Assembly: GCF_013404075.1 (NCBI RefSeq) | Contig: NZ_JACBJQ010000037.1 | Location: forward strand, 1-58,913 | Direction: 5' to 3' | DNA length: 58,913 nt | Source: Mycolicibacterium vinylchloridicum | Lineage (GTDB): Bacteria > Actinomycetota > Actinomycetes > Mycobacteriales > Mycobacteriaceae | In this document: in pieces, positions 7,707-18,205 of the stretch | How positions within the stretch are numbered: the stretch's first letter is position 1 | How the letters are laid out: each line of letters begins with the position of its first letter | Translations under genes and position numbers: made by a program | The notes under the pieces: generated by a model | Told to the model about the DNA's origin: nothing | What the model saw: the letters and a program-made list of their open reading frames with translations, nothing else | The model's database searches: none

Positions 7707-8624
7707 GTGACTGCTGACTTCAAGGACCTCGGCGCCGAACTCTCCAACTGGGGCCGGTGGGGTCCCGAGGACCAGCTCGGCACCCTGAATCTGGTCGGTC
7801 CGCAGCACGTCCGCTCCGCCGCCGCCGAGGTCAGCGCCGGTAAGGTCTTCCAGCTGAGCATCGCCGTCGGCAAGGACGGCCCACAGAGCGGAATGGGCGG
7901 TCGGCTCAATCCCGTACACCTGATGTCCATGCAGCCGCAGGATTGGGATCCGCACGGGCTGCAAGTGTCCGACGACTGGATCATCATGCCGCTACAGTCG
8001 GGCACCCAGTGGGATGGCTTGTCGCACATCGGCTATGACGGCAAGCTCTACAACGGCTATTCCGCCGACGACGTCAGCACCCGGTTCGGGGCGCGCCGAC
8101 TGGCCGTCGACGCGATGACCGACAGGATCGCCGGTCGCGGTGTGCTGCTGGACATCGCCCGGCTGCACGGCGTCGATTGGCTCGAATCCGGGACTGCCAT
8201 CACCCCGGCCGATCTCGAGGCCGCCGAACGTGCGCAGGGCGTCACAGTGGGGGAGGCGGACTTCCTTCTGGTCCGGACCGGCTGGCGGACACGCTTTGTG
8301 GCGCAGGGGCGGGACGGCTGGATGAGCGGTGAACCCGGCCTGGGGCTGGACTGCGCCGGCTGGCTTCATCAGCGCGCGGTGGCAGCGGTCGGTTCGGACA
8401 ACTGGGGTATCGAGGTCATGCCCAGCGGGATCGACGGCGCGATCATGCCGTTGCACTGTGTGTTGATCCGCGACATGGGCATGCCGCTGGCCGAGATCTT
8501 GGACCTGGAGGCGCTCGCCGACGACTGTGCGGCCGATGGACGCTGGAGCTTTCTGTTCGTCGCGCCGCCGCTGCACATCAGTAATGCGGTCGGGTCGCCG
8601 ACCACGCCGATCGCCATCAAATGA
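7707..8624 (+). CDS. Cyclase-family (kynurenine formamidase-like) metal hydrolase
   Basis: A 305-residue protein of the cyclase/kynurenine-formamidase fold, in which a metal activates water to open a lactone, lactam or amide. The metal-site region reads SGTQWDGLSHIGYDG, corresponding to the family HxGTHxDxxxH but with Gln in place of the usual second His. Conserved Arg/Trp blocks (RTGWRTRF) and PLHCVLIRDMGMP fit the family. The start is GTG at 7707. The downstream FMN dehydrogenase overlaps its stop by 4 nt, so they are translationally coupled. Ring opening of an oxidised intermediate is a reasonable inference. Confidence 0.75.
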   Translation: MTADFKDLGAELSNWGRWGPEDQLGTLNLVGPQHVRSAAAEVSAGKVFQLSIAVGKDGPQSGMGGRLNPVHLMSMQPQDWDPHGLQVSDDWIIMPLQSGTQWDGLSHIGYDGKLYNGYSADDVSTRFGARRLAVDAMTDRIAGRGVLLDIARLHGVDWLESGTAITPADLEAAERAQGVTVGEADFLLVRTGWRTRFVAQGRDGWMSGEPGLGLDCAGWLHQRAVAAVGSDNWGIEVMPSGIDGAIMPLHCVLIRDMGMPLAEILDLEALADDCAADGRWSFLFVAPPLHISNAVGSPTTPIAIK

Positions 8625-9814
8625 GTCCGGCATTCCAATATCGGTTGCGGACCTCGCGGCCGCTGGTCTGCGTCGAGGACTATCGGCGCGCGGCGCTGCG
8701 TGCGCTGCCCACGATGGTGTGGGCCTACCTCGACGGCGGCGCCGAGGATGAGCGGACCCTGCGGGCCAACCGGGACGCATTCTCGAGATGGCTTTTGCGG
8801 CAACGGGTTCTGGTCGGCAATGCAGGAGTCGACATGTCGGTGACGCTGGGCGGGGAACGCCTGGGGCTACCGGTGGTACTGGCGCCCACCGGACTGGCGG
8901 GCTTGGCGCATTGGTCGGGGGAACTCGGCGCCGCCCGCGCCGCCGAGCGCGCAGGTACCCGGTCGATCCTGAGCACGGCGTCGTCGTATTCGATCGAAGA
9001 GGTGGCCGCCGGCACACAGGCCAGCCATTGGTTCCAGCTGTACCCGTGGGGTGACCGCGCGGTGCCGGGGTCGTCGTTCATGGACTCGATGCTCGACCGC
9101 GCCCGCGACTGCGGGTACCGGACCGCGGTTGTCACCGTGGATGTTCCGGTGCAGGGCAACCGAATCGGGGAGCGGCGCACCGGAATGGGGCATCCGCCGA
9201 TTCTCACGCCGCGCCGGATTGCCGACGCCGCGATCCGGCCACGGTGGTGGTACGGCCTGTTGCGATATCGCCGGATGACGATGCGCAGCATCACCGACGT
9301 GCCGGGTGCGGCCGGAGCCGTCCAATCAGTGGCGCTGCACAACCGTCAGATCCGCCCGGACATCAACTGGGGTGACGTGGCCTCGTTGCGTGACAGGTGG
9401 GACGGACCATTTGTGGTCAAGGGCATCCTGGATCCCCACGACGCGGTTCGCGCGGTCGACGAGGTCGGCGCCACCGGCGTGGTGGTGTCCAATCACGGTG
9501 GGCGCCAACTCAATGCGGCCGCCGCATCGCTGGACGCGCTGCCCGCCGTCGCCGACGCGGTCGGCGACCGGGCGACGGTCCTGCTCGACGGCGGAATCCG
9601 CTGCGGCACCGATGTGGTGACCGCACTGGCGCTGGGCGCCGACGCGGTGCTGATCGGGCGGCCGTTCCTCTACGGTCTCGCCGTCGCCGGTGAAGCGGGC
9701 GTCGATGCCGTGCTGGACATCCTCGCTGCCGAGATCAGGCAGACGCTGCTGCTGATGGGTGTCGCAGCCGTGGGGGATCTGGGCCGCGAGCACGTGTCGC
9801 GGCAGAACCCTTAG
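8621..9814 (+). CDS. FMN-dependent 2-hydroxyacid dehydrogenase
   Basis: A 397-residue member of the lactate/glycolate/mandelate oxidase family. The N-terminal YLDGGAEDE block, the FMN phosphate-binding ends, and the active-site VSNHGGRQL with base His292 are all present, followed by DGGIRCGTDVVTALALGA. It would oxidise a 2-hydroxy acid to a 2-oxo acid. The ATG overlaps the stop of the cyclase-family gene (ATGA). Its 3' end overlaps the convergent aldehyde dehydrogenase by 4 bp. Confidence 0.85.
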   Translation: MSPAFQYRLRTSRPLVCVEDYRRAALRALPTMVWAYLDGGAEDERTLRANRDAFSRWLLRQRVLVGNAGVDMSVTLGGERLGLPVVLAPTGLAGLAHWSGELGAARAAERAGTRSILSTASSYSIEEVAAGTQASHWFQLYPWGDRAVPGSSFMDSMLDRARDCGYRTAVVTVDVPVQGNRIGERRTGMGHPPILTPRRIADAAIRPRWWYGLLRYRRMTMRSITDVPGAAGAVQSVALHNRQIRPDINWGDVASLRDRWDGPFVVKGILDPHDAVRAVDEVGATGVVVSNHGGRQLNAAAASLDALPAVADAVGDRATVLLDGGIRCGTDVVTALALGADAVLIGRPFLYGLAVAGEAGVDAVLDILAAEIRQTLLLMGVAAVGDLGREHVSRQNP

Positions 9815-11295
9815 GGCCGCACGCCGATGGTCTTGGAGTTCAGGTACTCCCGGTAGCCCTCGTCGCCGTTGCGATGCCCCAGGCCGCTCTGCTTGGTACC
9901 GCCGAACGGGCTGGTGATGCCGAAGAACGAGTGGCCGTTGGTGGTGACGCTGCCGGTTCGCAGCCGCAGCGCGATGTTCAACGCGCGTTCGTCGTCACCG
10001 CTGGTGACATCGCCGGAAAGACCGTAGATGGTGTTGTTCGAGATCGCCACGGCCTCGTCGTCGGTGTCGTACGGGGTCACCGTGATCACCGGCCCGAAGA
10101 TCTCGGTCTGGGCGATCTCGGAGGTGGGGTCGACGTCGGCGAGCAGGGTCGGCTGCACGTAGTAGCCGGTTGGCAGGTTCTCCGGGATGCCGCCCCCGGT
10201 GATCAGCCGGGCGCCGTCGGCGATACCGGAGGCGATCAGGCCCAGCGTCTTCTCGCGTTGCATTCCACTGATCTGCGGGCCCTGCATGATGCCCGGCGTC
10301 CACGGATCACCGACCGGAAAGTTCTCCATCATGGTCTTGAGGATCTCCAGACCCTCGTCATAACGGCTGCGGGGCAACAGGACTCGGCTGCTCAAAATGC
10401 AGCTCTGACCGGACATCACGCAGGCGAACATCGCCGCCATCGGCAGGCAGGCGTTGAAATCGGCGTCATCGCAGACGATGTGGGTCGACTTGCCGCCGAG
10501 TTCGAGCAGGGTTTTCTTGACGGTCGAGGCGCCGGCGGCCAGGATCGCCCGACCGGTGGCCGTCGAGCCGGTGAATGTGATCATGTCCACCCGCGGATCG
10601 GCGGACAGCGCCGCACCGACCTCGTTGGCGTTGGAGGTGACGACGTTGAACACCCCGGCCGGGATGTCGGTCTTCTCGGCGATGATCCGGCCGAGCTCGG
10701 TGCCCGACCAGGGCGTCAGCTGGGCCGGCTTGAGCACCACCGTGTTGCCTGCCATCAGCGCCGGGACCGTCTCGGCGATGTTGAGGTAGAACGGCACGTT
10801 CCACGGGGTGATCGCGCCGACGACGCCGACCGCGTCGTACTGGATCTTGCGCCGCGCGGGGCCGAGCTGGGTTTCGTGGATCCCCGTGTCCACCAGGTAG
10901 TCGAATTCGCGACCGTGGTCGGCCCAGTGCTTCACCTCGGCGATCGGGCTTTCGATCTGCGAGCCACTGACCGAAACCGGACAACCGACTTCGGTGATCA
11001 CGATGCGCCGCAGCCGTTCCTGCTCGGCGGTCAACGCCTCGTGCAGTTGATTCAGGCAGTGGTAGCGGAACTCCAGATCACGTGACCAGTCGGTCGTGTC
11101 GAACGCCCGGCGCGCGGCGGTGGTGGCCCGCTCGACGTCGGTGACGGTGCCGTCGGTGGCCTGACCGACAACCTCCTCGGAGGCCGGGTGGACGACGTCG
11201 AACGTCGCCCCGGAGTCGGTGAGCCGAAGTTCCCCGTCGATGAGCATCCGCTGCTCGCCTGCCAGCACACCCGTGTCAGCGTCGACATTGGTCAT
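9811..11295 (-). CDS. NAD(P)-dependent aldehyde dehydrogenase
   Basis: A 494-residue ALDH-superfamily enzyme oxidising an aldehyde to its acid. It has the ITPWNVP cofactor segment, FTGSTATGR, the general-base Glu in LELGGKS, and catalytic Cys299 in SGQSCILSS. The C-terminal FGGTKQSGLGHRNG block is typical of terpenoid/semialdehyde-type ALDHs, though specificity cannot be read. The start is ATG 11295. Its promoter region, shared with the DUF1330 gene, contains a copy of the cluster's GAGAA-type palindrome at 11339-11353, tying it to the catabolic regulon. Confidence 0.9.
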   Translation of the reverse strand: MTNVDADTGVLAGEQRMLIDGELRLTDSGATFDVVHPASEEVVGQATDGTVTDVERATTAARRAFDTTDWSRDLEFRYHCLNQLHEALTAEQERLRRIVITEVGCPVSVSGSQIESPIAEVKHWADHGREFDYLVDTGIHETQLGPARRKIQYDAVGVVGAITPWNVPFYLNIAETVPALMAGNTVVLKPAQLTPWSGTELGRIIAEKTDIPAGVFNVVTSNANEVGAALSADPRVDMITFTGSTATGRAILAAGASTVKKTLLELGGKSTHIVCDDADFNACLPMAAMFACVMSGQSCILSSRVLLPRSRYDEGLEILKTMMENFPVGDPWTPGIMQGPQISGMQREKTLGLIASGIADGARLITGGGIPENLPTGYYVQPTLLADVDPTSEIAQTEIFGPVITVTPYDTDDEAVAISNNTIYGLSGDVTSGDDERALNIALRLRTGSVTTNGHSFFGITSPFGGTKQSGLGHRNGDEGYREYLNSKTIGVRP

Positions 11296-11338
11296 TGCAA
11301 TTACCCCTAGTTGCGTGGAAATCTGTCACTCGAAATTC

Positions 11339-11353
11339 GAGAACCTGATTCTC
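11339..11353. promoter_or_regulatory. Operator-like palindrome GAGAAC-CTG-ATTCTC
   Basis: It matches the consensus GAGAAT-N3-ATTCTC seen elsewhere in this window with one mismatch. It lies between the divergent aldehyde dehydrogenase and DUF1330 starts. It is a probable binding site of the TetR encoded at 24591-25247. Confidence 0.6.
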
Positions 11354-11369
11354 GCATGAGAGGAGCGCC

Positions 11370-11654
11370 ATGCCCAAGGGATATGTCATCTTGACCGAGG
11401 ACATCAAAGACCCGGACGGGATGAAGGCCTACGGCAAAGCTGCCGGCGCGGCGATGGGTGGCGTCAAGGTGCTCGCCGTCGAGACCAAACCGCAAGTGCT
11501 CGAAGGCAACTGGCACGGCCATCAGACGGTGGTACTGGAGTTCGAATCGGTCGAGGCCGCCCGGGCGTGGTACGACTCGGACGCCTACCGCGCCGCGCGT
11601 GAACTGCGGCAGGCCGCCGCCGACACCAACGCGGTGATCCTGTCTGGCTTCTGA
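11370..11654 (+). CDS. DUF1330 family protein
   Basis: A 94-residue single-domain protein of the DUF1330 dimeric alpha/beta-barrel type (PKGYVILTEDIKDPDGMKAYGKAA at the N-terminus, a WHGHQTVVLEF strand, and the WYDSDAYRAAR helix). The biochemical role of the family is not settled. The ATG follows gagaggag with 5-nt spacing. It is divergent from the aldehyde dehydrogenase and shares the operator at 11339-11353, so it is likely co-regulated with the catabolic genes. Confidence 0.8.
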   Translation: MPKGYVILTEDIKDPDGMKAYGKAAGAAMGGVKVLAVETKPQVLEGNWHGHQTVVLEFESVEAARAWYDSDAYRAARELRQAAADTNAVILSGF

Positions 11655-11658
11655 TCTC

Positions 11659-12324
11659 CTAGCCGGAGAGCTCGACCGTCAGCTCGGGCTCGGTCGCCGC
11701 GATGATGTCGTCCGCCGCGACGCCGGGAGCCAGCTCGCGCAGCACCAGGGTGCCGTCACCGACGACGTCGATGATGCCCAGGTTGGTGATGATCCGGTCG
11801 ACGACGCCAACGCCCGTCAGCGGCAGCGAGCACTGCTTGACGATTTTGGGGTTGCCGGCGCGGTCGGTGTGTTCCATCAGCACGATGACGCGCGCCGCGC
11901 CGTGCACGAGGTCCATCGCGCCGCCCATACCCTTGACCATTTTTCCGGGGACCATCCAGTTGGCGAGGTCGCCCGTCTGGGACACCTCCATACCGCCGAG
12001 CACCGCGGTGTCGATGTGGCCGCCGCGGATCATCCCGAACGACAGCGCGGAATCGAAGAATGCCGCCCCGGGCAGAACCGTCACGGTCTCCTTGCCCGCG
12101 TTGATGAGATCGGCGTCGACCGCGTCTTCGGTGGGGTAGGGGCCGGTGCCCAGGATGCCGTTCTCGGAGTGCAGGGTCACCCGCACATCGGACCGGAGAT
12201 AGTTCGGGATGAGCGTGGGCAACCCGATCCCGAGGTTCACGTACTCGCCGTCGATCATCTCCGCGGCCGCACGGGCGGCCATCTGATCGCGGTTCCACCC
12301 TGCCGGGGCTGCTGCGTCAGTCAT
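11659..12324 (-). CDS. 3-oxoacid-type CoA-transferase, subunit B
   Basis: A 221-residue beta subunit of a family I CoA-transferase. It carries the catalytic Glu54 in LHSENGILG, so it should be an active transferase and not a Glu-less relative such as the steroid ring-opening IpdB. It also has NLGIGLPTLIP and GGMEVSQTGDLANW. It moves CoA between succinyl-CoA (or similar) and an oxoacid. Start ATG 12324 is stop/start-overlapped (TGATG) with subunit A. The gene ends 5 bp from the convergent DUF1330 gene. Confidence 0.9.
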   Translation of the reverse strand: MTDAAAPAGWNRDQMAARAAAEMIDGEYVNLGIGLPTLIPNYLRSDVRVTLHSENGILGTGPYPTEDAVDADLINAGKETVTVLPGAAFFDSALSFGMIRGGHIDTAVLGGMEVSQTGDLANWMVPGKMVKGMGGAMDLVHGAARVIVLMEHTDRAGNPKIVKQCSLPLTGVGVVDRIITNLGIIDVVGDGTLVLRELAPGVAADDIIAATEPELTVELSG

Positions 12325-13088
12325 CAGTTCGCTTCCTGTGCCGAGCGGACGGTTCGCTTCTCGATGCGTTTGTCCTGCGTTCCGGTGTGCACGATGCGGT
12401 TGATGAACACCCCGGGCAGATGCACCGTCGCGGGATCGATGTCGCCAGGTTCGACCAGGTCCTCGACCTGGGCGATCGCAATGCGGCCTGCCATCGCGCA
12501 CAACGGGTTGAAGTTCATCGCTGACCTGTTGAAGACCAGGTTGCCGTTGGTGTCGCCGCGCAGGGCGTGCACGAGGGCGAAGTCGGCGTTGATCGACTCT
12601 TCCAGGACGTAGCGTTTGTCGCCGAACACGCGGGTTTCCTTGGGCGGCGAGGCGATCGTCACCGAGCCGTCCCCGGCGTAGCGCCAGGGCAGCCCCCCGT
12701 CGGAGACGACGCTGCCGACGCCGGCGGGTGTGTAGAAGGCGGGGATCCCGGCGCCGCCGGCACGCAGTCGTTCGGCCAGGGTGCCCTGCGGGGTCAGCTC
12801 GACTTCGAGTTCACCGGCCAGATATTGCCGGGCGAACTCCTTGTTCTCCCCGACATACGAGGCGGTGATGCGACGGATACGCTTGTCGGACAAAAGGATT
12901 CCCAGCCCGTAGTCGTCGACGCCGCAGTTGTTGGAGAACACCTCCAGGTCGGTCACTCCCGCATCGAGGAGTGCTCGGATCAGCATGTCGGGGATCCCGC
13001 ACAGGCCGAACCCGCCGACGGCCAGCGTCGCGCCGCTGGTGATATCGGCCACCGCGCTGGCAGCCGATTCATACACCTTCGATGTCAT
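12324..13088 (-). CDS. 3-oxoacid-type CoA-transferase, subunit A
   Basis: The 254-residue alpha subunit, with the glycine-rich CoA-binding segment VGGFGLCGIP, NNCGVDDYGLG and ALRGDTNGNLVF. With subunit B it would form an alpha2beta2-type CoA-transferase. ATG 13088 has a gggaaggga box 4-10 nt upstream. The frame stays open far upstream to 13712, but that part is antisense to the IclR gene. A palindrome similar to the IclR operator lies just upstream (13111-13129). An IclR regulator beside a CoA-transferase is also the classic arrangement for 3-oxoadipate CoA-transferase, which remains an alternative. Confidence 0.9.
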   Translation of the reverse strand: MTSKVYESAASAVADITSGATLAVGGFGLCGIPDMLIRALLDAGVTDLEVFSNNCGVDDYGLGILLSDKRIRRITASYVGENKEFARQYLAGELEVELTPQGTLAERLRAGGAGIPAFYTPAGVGSVVSDGGLPWRYAGDGSVTIASPPKETRVFGDKRYVLEESINADFALVHALRGDTNGNLVFNRSAMNFNPLCAMAGRIAIAQVEDLVEPGDIDPATVHLPGVFINRIVHTGTQDKRIEKRTVRSAQEAN

Positions 13089-13110
13089 CGTCCCTTCCCA
13101 AAGCCAGCAG

Positions 13111-13129
13111 GCGTTCACTCTGTAAACGC
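13111..13129. promoter_or_regulatory. Second IclR-type operator at CoA-transferase promoter
   Basis: The near-palindrome GCGTTCAC-tct-GTAAACGC lies 23 bp upstream of the subunit A start. Its GCGTTCA half-site is the same as in the perfect palindrome at the IclR promoter (13231-13253), suggesting one regulator controls both directions. Confidence 0.55.
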
Positions 13130-13230
13130 AAACTTTTGGTGGGTATCCACTCAACAAGTACCACCCTGAGCAGTCAACCGTTCGCGGCGATCCACCACGA
13201 AGGTGTTCGCAGTGCGATAGCCGTTCGCAA

Positions 13231-13253
13231 AGGCGTTCATTGAATGAACGCCT
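13231..13253. promoter_or_regulatory. IclR autoregulatory operator (perfect palindrome)
   Basis: Arms aggcgttcatt (13231-13241) and aatgaacgcct (13243-13253) are perfect reverse complements around one base. The site ends 13 bp before the GTG start of the IclR gene, overlapping the likely transcription start or leader. Confidence 0.7.
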
Positions 13254-13266
13254 AGGATCTTCTCTC

Positions 13267-14034
13267 GTGCCCGCCCGCCCGGACCGCTCGCCCGTTGTCG
13301 CGCGGGTCGCCGCGCTACTGAGCGCGGTCAGTGCCGCCGAACCCGCGGGCGCGTCCACGACCGAGCTCGGAAAGGTCGCCGGCCTCGCCCGTCCTACCGC
13401 CCACCGGCTCCTCGCCTCGCTGACCGAGGTGGGGCTGATCGACCGCGATACCAAGTCCGGCCGGTGGACCCTGGGGCCGGAGATGTATCTGCTGGGCGCC
13501 GTCGCCGCCAACCGGTATGACGTCAGCGGCCATGCCCGCGACGTGGTCAACCGGCTCGCGGCGGAAACCGGGGAGAGCGCCTTTCTGTCCGCCCGCCGCG
13601 GCGATGAAACCGTGTGCATCTTGAGCGTGGAGGGCAGCTTTCCGCTGCGCTCGCACGTCCTGCGGGAGGGCATTCGATTCCCGCTCGGCGTGGCATCGGC
13701 CGGGCTGGCCATCCTGAGTCACCTGCCCCCAGGCGAGGTCGACGACTACTTCTCCCGGGCCCGGCCGGCGGCGGACTGGGGCCCCGACCACAGCGAAGAA
13801 TCGATCCGGGCCAGGATCGAGGCAACCCGGATCACCGGCTATGCCGTGAACCCGGCGTTGATCGTGGAGGGCAGCTGGGGCATCGGTGCCGCGGTGTTCA
13901 ATCAGAACGGCCGGCCATCATGGGCGTTGAGCCTCACCGGTGTCGAGACCCGCTTCAAGCCCAATCGCCGCCACGAATTGGGGACGCTGTTGCTCGAGGC
14001 GGCGCACCAGCTGTCCGGACGTCTCCGCTCCTAG
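13267..14034 (+). CDS. IclR-family transcriptional regulator
   Basis: A 255-residue IclR protein: N-terminal winged helix-turn-helix (about 15-75, with TTELGKVAGLARPTAHRLLASL) and a C-terminal GAF-like effector domain (GHARDVVNRLAAETGESAFLS through the GIGAAVFNQNG block). GTG 13267 is preferred because gga lies 9 nt upstream and the start falls just after the palindrome. A TTG at 13240 inside the palindrome is the longer alternative. It is divergent from the CoA-transferase genes, both promoters carry matching dyads, and it probably regulates them and itself in response to an acid intermediate. Confidence 0.85.
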   Translation: MPARPDRSPVVARVAALLSAVSAAEPAGASTTELGKVAGLARPTAHRLLASLTEVGLIDRDTKSGRWTLGPEMYLLGAVAANRYDVSGHARDVVNRLAAETGESAFLSARRGDETVCILSVEGSFPLRSHVLREGIRFPLGVASAGLAILSHLPPGEVDDYFSRARPAADWGPDHSEESIRARIEATRITGYAVNPALIVEGSWGIGAAVFNQNGRPSWALSLTGVETRFKPNRRHELGTLLLEAAHQLSGRLRS

Positions 14035-14131
14035 GGCTCGGGCTCGCCACCAGCACTTTCCACCGAAACTGCACACGACTTGCCCAAAGCGGTATTGGCA
14101 TTCTCCTAAACTGCAAGTACGGTATCCAGCG

Positions 14132-15709
<1,578 letters not shown>

Positions 15710-15773
15710 TGGACGGGTTGCGCCGCGATGAGCGCTTGCGCGAAGAGTCATCTATGAAGAACGGGGGCTTGAG

Positions 15774-16172
15774 TTGAGCGCACGTGTACTGGTCGCCAAG
15801 CCCGGCCTCGACGGGCATGACCGCGGTGCGAAGATCGTGGCCCGCGCGCTTCGCGACGCCGGATTCGAAGTGATCTTCACCGGCATCCGACAGCGGATCG
15901 AGGACATTGTTTCGATCGCTCTGCAGGAAGATGTTGCCGTCGTTGGGCTTTCGATCCTGTCGGGTGCGCACTTGGCGCTGACCCAGCGCACAGTCGACGC
16001 GCTGCGGGCTGCCGATGCGGGTGACATCGCGGTCATCGTCGGCGGCACCATTCCCTTGAGCGACGTACCGAAACTCTTGGAAGTCGGTGCGGCCGCGGTA
16101 TTTCCGACTGGAACTTCGTTGGAAACTCTCGTCCGCGACGTCCGGGCGCTGACGTCAGAACAGGTGGGGTGA
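15774..16172 (+). CDS. B12-dependent acyl-CoA mutase, small (cobalamin-binding) subunit
   Basis: A 132-residue cobalamin-binding domain with the base-off/His-on motif DGHDRG at 13-18 (His15 would ligate cobalt), the SIL segment and the VGGTIP loop. The length matches the small subunits of isobutyryl- and 2-hydroxyisobutyryl-CoA mutases. The start is TTG 15774 behind gggggc; no ATG fits in frame. It forms the holoenzyme with the large subunit encoded just upstream. The LLM gene begins 3 bp after its stop, so the run is an operon. Confidence 0.9.
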   Translation: MSARVLVAKPGLDGHDRGAKIVARALRDAGFEVIFTGIRQRIEDIVSIALQEDVAVVGLSILSGAHLALTQRTVDALRAADAGDIAVIVGGTIPLSDVPKLLEVGAAAVFPTGTSLETLVRDVRALTSEQVG

Positions 16173-16175
16173 GTA

Positions 16176-17132
16176 ATGCGTCTTGGTGTGATGATCGGTG
16201 CCGAGCGCGGCGACATGGCCCGCAAGGTGAAGAAGTTGATCGCCGATATCGAATGGGCCGATTCGGCGGGCCTGGCCACCGCGTGGATGCCGCAGGTGCC
16301 CGACGATTTCGACCTGCTGACCATGGTTGCGTTGATGGCGTCGCACAGCACCCGCATCGAACTCGGCACCGCGGTGGTCCCGCTGCAGGCGCAACACCCC
16401 ATTGCGCTGGCGCGCCAAGCGCTCTCGGTCCACGCCATCTCCAGCGGACGGCTGGCGCTCGGCGTCGGACCGTCGCATCACTGGATCATCCGCGACATGC
16501 TCGGCCTGCCGTACGACAAACCCGCCGCCTATACCCGCGACTATCTCGAGGTGTTCAACGCGGCGATCTCTGGGCCCGGCCCGGTGGACGTGGAGAACGA
16601 CAACTTCACGGTCCATAACCCGACCGCGCTGGGCGCCGAGAGCAAAATGCCTGTGCTAGTGGCGGCCCTGGGACCGGTGATGCTGCAGATCGCCGGTGAA
16701 CATGCCGACGGCACCACGCTCTGGATGGCCGACGAGAAGGCCATTGGCGAGCACATCGCTCCCAAGATCAACAAGGCCGCGGCCGAGGCCGGCAGGCCCT
16801 CACCCCGAATCGTCGCCGGCATCCCGGTCACCCTGTGTGCGAACTCCAAGATCGAAGCGGCGAAGGACCGGGCCAACCGCATCCTGGCCGAGGCCGAAAC
16901 CTCGCCCAACTATCAGAAGCTGCTCGACCGCGGAGATGCCAAGACCGTCGGCGACCTCTGTGCGGCCGGGGATGAAGAGTCAATCCTGAAGCGATTCAAG
17001 CAATTCGCCGACGCGGGCGTGACCGACCTGTCGGTGCGGTTGCTGCCGATCGGGGAGACCCGCGACGAGCTGGTGGCGTCGAAATACCGCACCCGCGAGG
17101 TGATTTCCCAGCTCGCCGCCGAAGTTCAATGA
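16176..17132 (+). CDS. LLM-class (probable F420-dependent) oxidoreductase
   Basis: A 318-residue luciferase-like monooxygenase family protein, a TIM-barrel using flavin or, most often in mycobacteria, F420. Typical blocks are MRLGVMIGAERGD, STRIELGTAVVPLQAQHP, SSGRLALGVGPSHHW and the C-terminal GVTDLSVRLLP. It may reduce or oxidise an acyl-CoA or alcohol intermediate; the reaction cannot be read from sequence. The ATG follows ggtgggg. It lies between the mutase and a CoA-transferase, whose start overlaps its stop by 4 nt, so a joint role is likely. Confidence 0.8.
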   Translation: MRLGVMIGAERGDMARKVKKLIADIEWADSAGLATAWMPQVPDDFDLLTMVALMASHSTRIELGTAVVPLQAQHPIALARQALSVHAISSGRLALGVGPSHHWIIRDMLGLPYDKPAAYTRDYLEVFNAAISGPGPVDVENDNFTVHNPTALGAESKMPVLVAALGPVMLQIAGEHADGTTLWMADEKAIGEHIAPKINKAAAEAGRPSPRIVAGIPVTLCANSKIEAAKDRANRILAEAETSPNYQKLLDRGDAKTVGDLCAAGDEESILKRFKQFADAGVTDLSVRLLPIGETRDELVASKYRTREVISQLAAEVQ

Positions 17133-18205
17133 AGGCTTCTTCTGATCCCCGGGTCGCTTCGCTCCTGCCCGCCGCTCCCCTGGCTGGCGTCCGGATCCTT
17201 GAGGTCGGCACGATGCTGGCCGGCCCGTACGCCACCATGCTGCTCGCCGACCTCGGTGCGGAGGTCATCAAGATCGAACCGCCCGGCGGGGAGATCTCGC
17301 GTCAGGTCGGCGATAGCTATTTCGCCAGCCTCAACCGCAACAAGCGCAGCGTCTGCCTGGACCTGGGTTCTGCGGCCGGACAGCAACGGCTCGGTGAGCT
17401 GGCCGCGGAATCCGATGCGCTACTGGTGAATATGAAGCCGTCGGTGATCAAGCGTTTCGGGCTCACCTACGACGCGCTGCGAGTGCACAACGACAAGATC
17501 GTGTGCGTCGCACTGACCGGCTATGGGCTCGACGGCGGCGACGATCCGGCATTCGACTACGTCATCCAGGCCGCGACCGGAGTGGCTGCCATGACCGGCG
17601 ACCCCGACGCTCCGCCTACCCTGCCGGGTTATTCGTCGGCCGACAATTCCACCGGATTGACCGCTGCGCTGGGGCTTCTCGCGATGATCGTCTCCGGCGA
17701 GGGCGGGCAGGTCGACGTGTCGTTGCGTGATGTGATGTTTTCGCAGCTGAACTACCGGGCCGCGGCGTATCTCAACGACGGTGTGCACCCTCGCAGGCAT
17801 CCGTTCGGCGCGCACTCGTTCTACGTTCCCGCGCAGCTGTTTCCGACCTCGGAGGGCTACCTGGCGCTGTTCGTCACCCATGACGGCTTCTGGAAGACGT
17901 TCGCCGCCGAGGCCGGGATCGAGGGCTTTCCGACGATGGCGCAGCGATCAGCCAATCGCGACGAGGTGCTCGCGATCGTGACCGCCGCGCTGGCTGCCGA
18001 CTCGGCGGTCGGCTGGGAGGCCCGGCTGCGCCCGCTGGGCATTCCGGCCGCGGCGGTCCGATCGCTGCCCGATGCCCTCGAGGCGACCCCGGAGGTCACC
18101 GTGAGGGCGGGGGATTACCGACTGGTCGGAAGTCCGGTGCGGGTGGTGGGGTATCAGCCCGACTATCGGCCACCGCCGGCCCTCGACGAATTTCAGTCGT
18201 CGTAG
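17129..18205 (+). CDS. CaiB/BaiF family III CoA-transferase (first)
   Basis: A 358-residue family III CoA-transferase or acyl-CoA racemase-like protein. It has LAGVRILEVGTMLAGPYA, LADLGAEVIKIEPPGG, RNKRSVCLDL and the probable catalytic Asp172 in SSADNSTG. It would activate a carboxylic acid by CoA transfer or epimerise a 2-methylacyl-CoA (alpha-methylacyl-CoA racemases share this fold). ATG overlaps the LLM stop. The 3' end overlaps the convergent ferredoxin gene by 13 bp. Confidence 0.85.
   Translation: MKASSDPRVASLLPAAPLAGVRILEVGTMLAGPYATMLLADLGAEVIKIEPPGGEISRQVGDSYFASLNRNKRSVCLDLGSAAGQQRLGELAAESDALLVNMKPSVIKRFGLTYDALRVHNDKIVCVALTGYGLDGGDDPAFDYVIQAATGVAAMTGDPDAPPTLPGYSSADNSTGLTAALGLLAMIVSGEGGQVDVSLRDVMFSQLNYRAAAYLNDGVHPRRHPFGAHSFYVPAQLFPTSEGYLALFVTHDGFWKTFAAEAGIEGFPTMAQRSANRDEVLAIVTAALAADSAVGWEARLRPLGIPAAAVRSLPDALEATPEVTVRAGDYRLVGSPVRVVGYQPDYRPPPALDEFQSS

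Noticed and set aside
11659..13088. Steroid-type IpdAB (ring-opening hydratase/lyase of the CoA-transferase family)
   Set aside because: The catalytic Glu in the SENG motif is present, as expected for a true CoA-transferase.
12324..13712. N-terminal extension of CoA-transferase subunit A to 13712
   Set aside because: It would run antisense through the IclR gene and both palindromes; ATG 13088 has a good ribosome-binding site and the normal family N-terminus.
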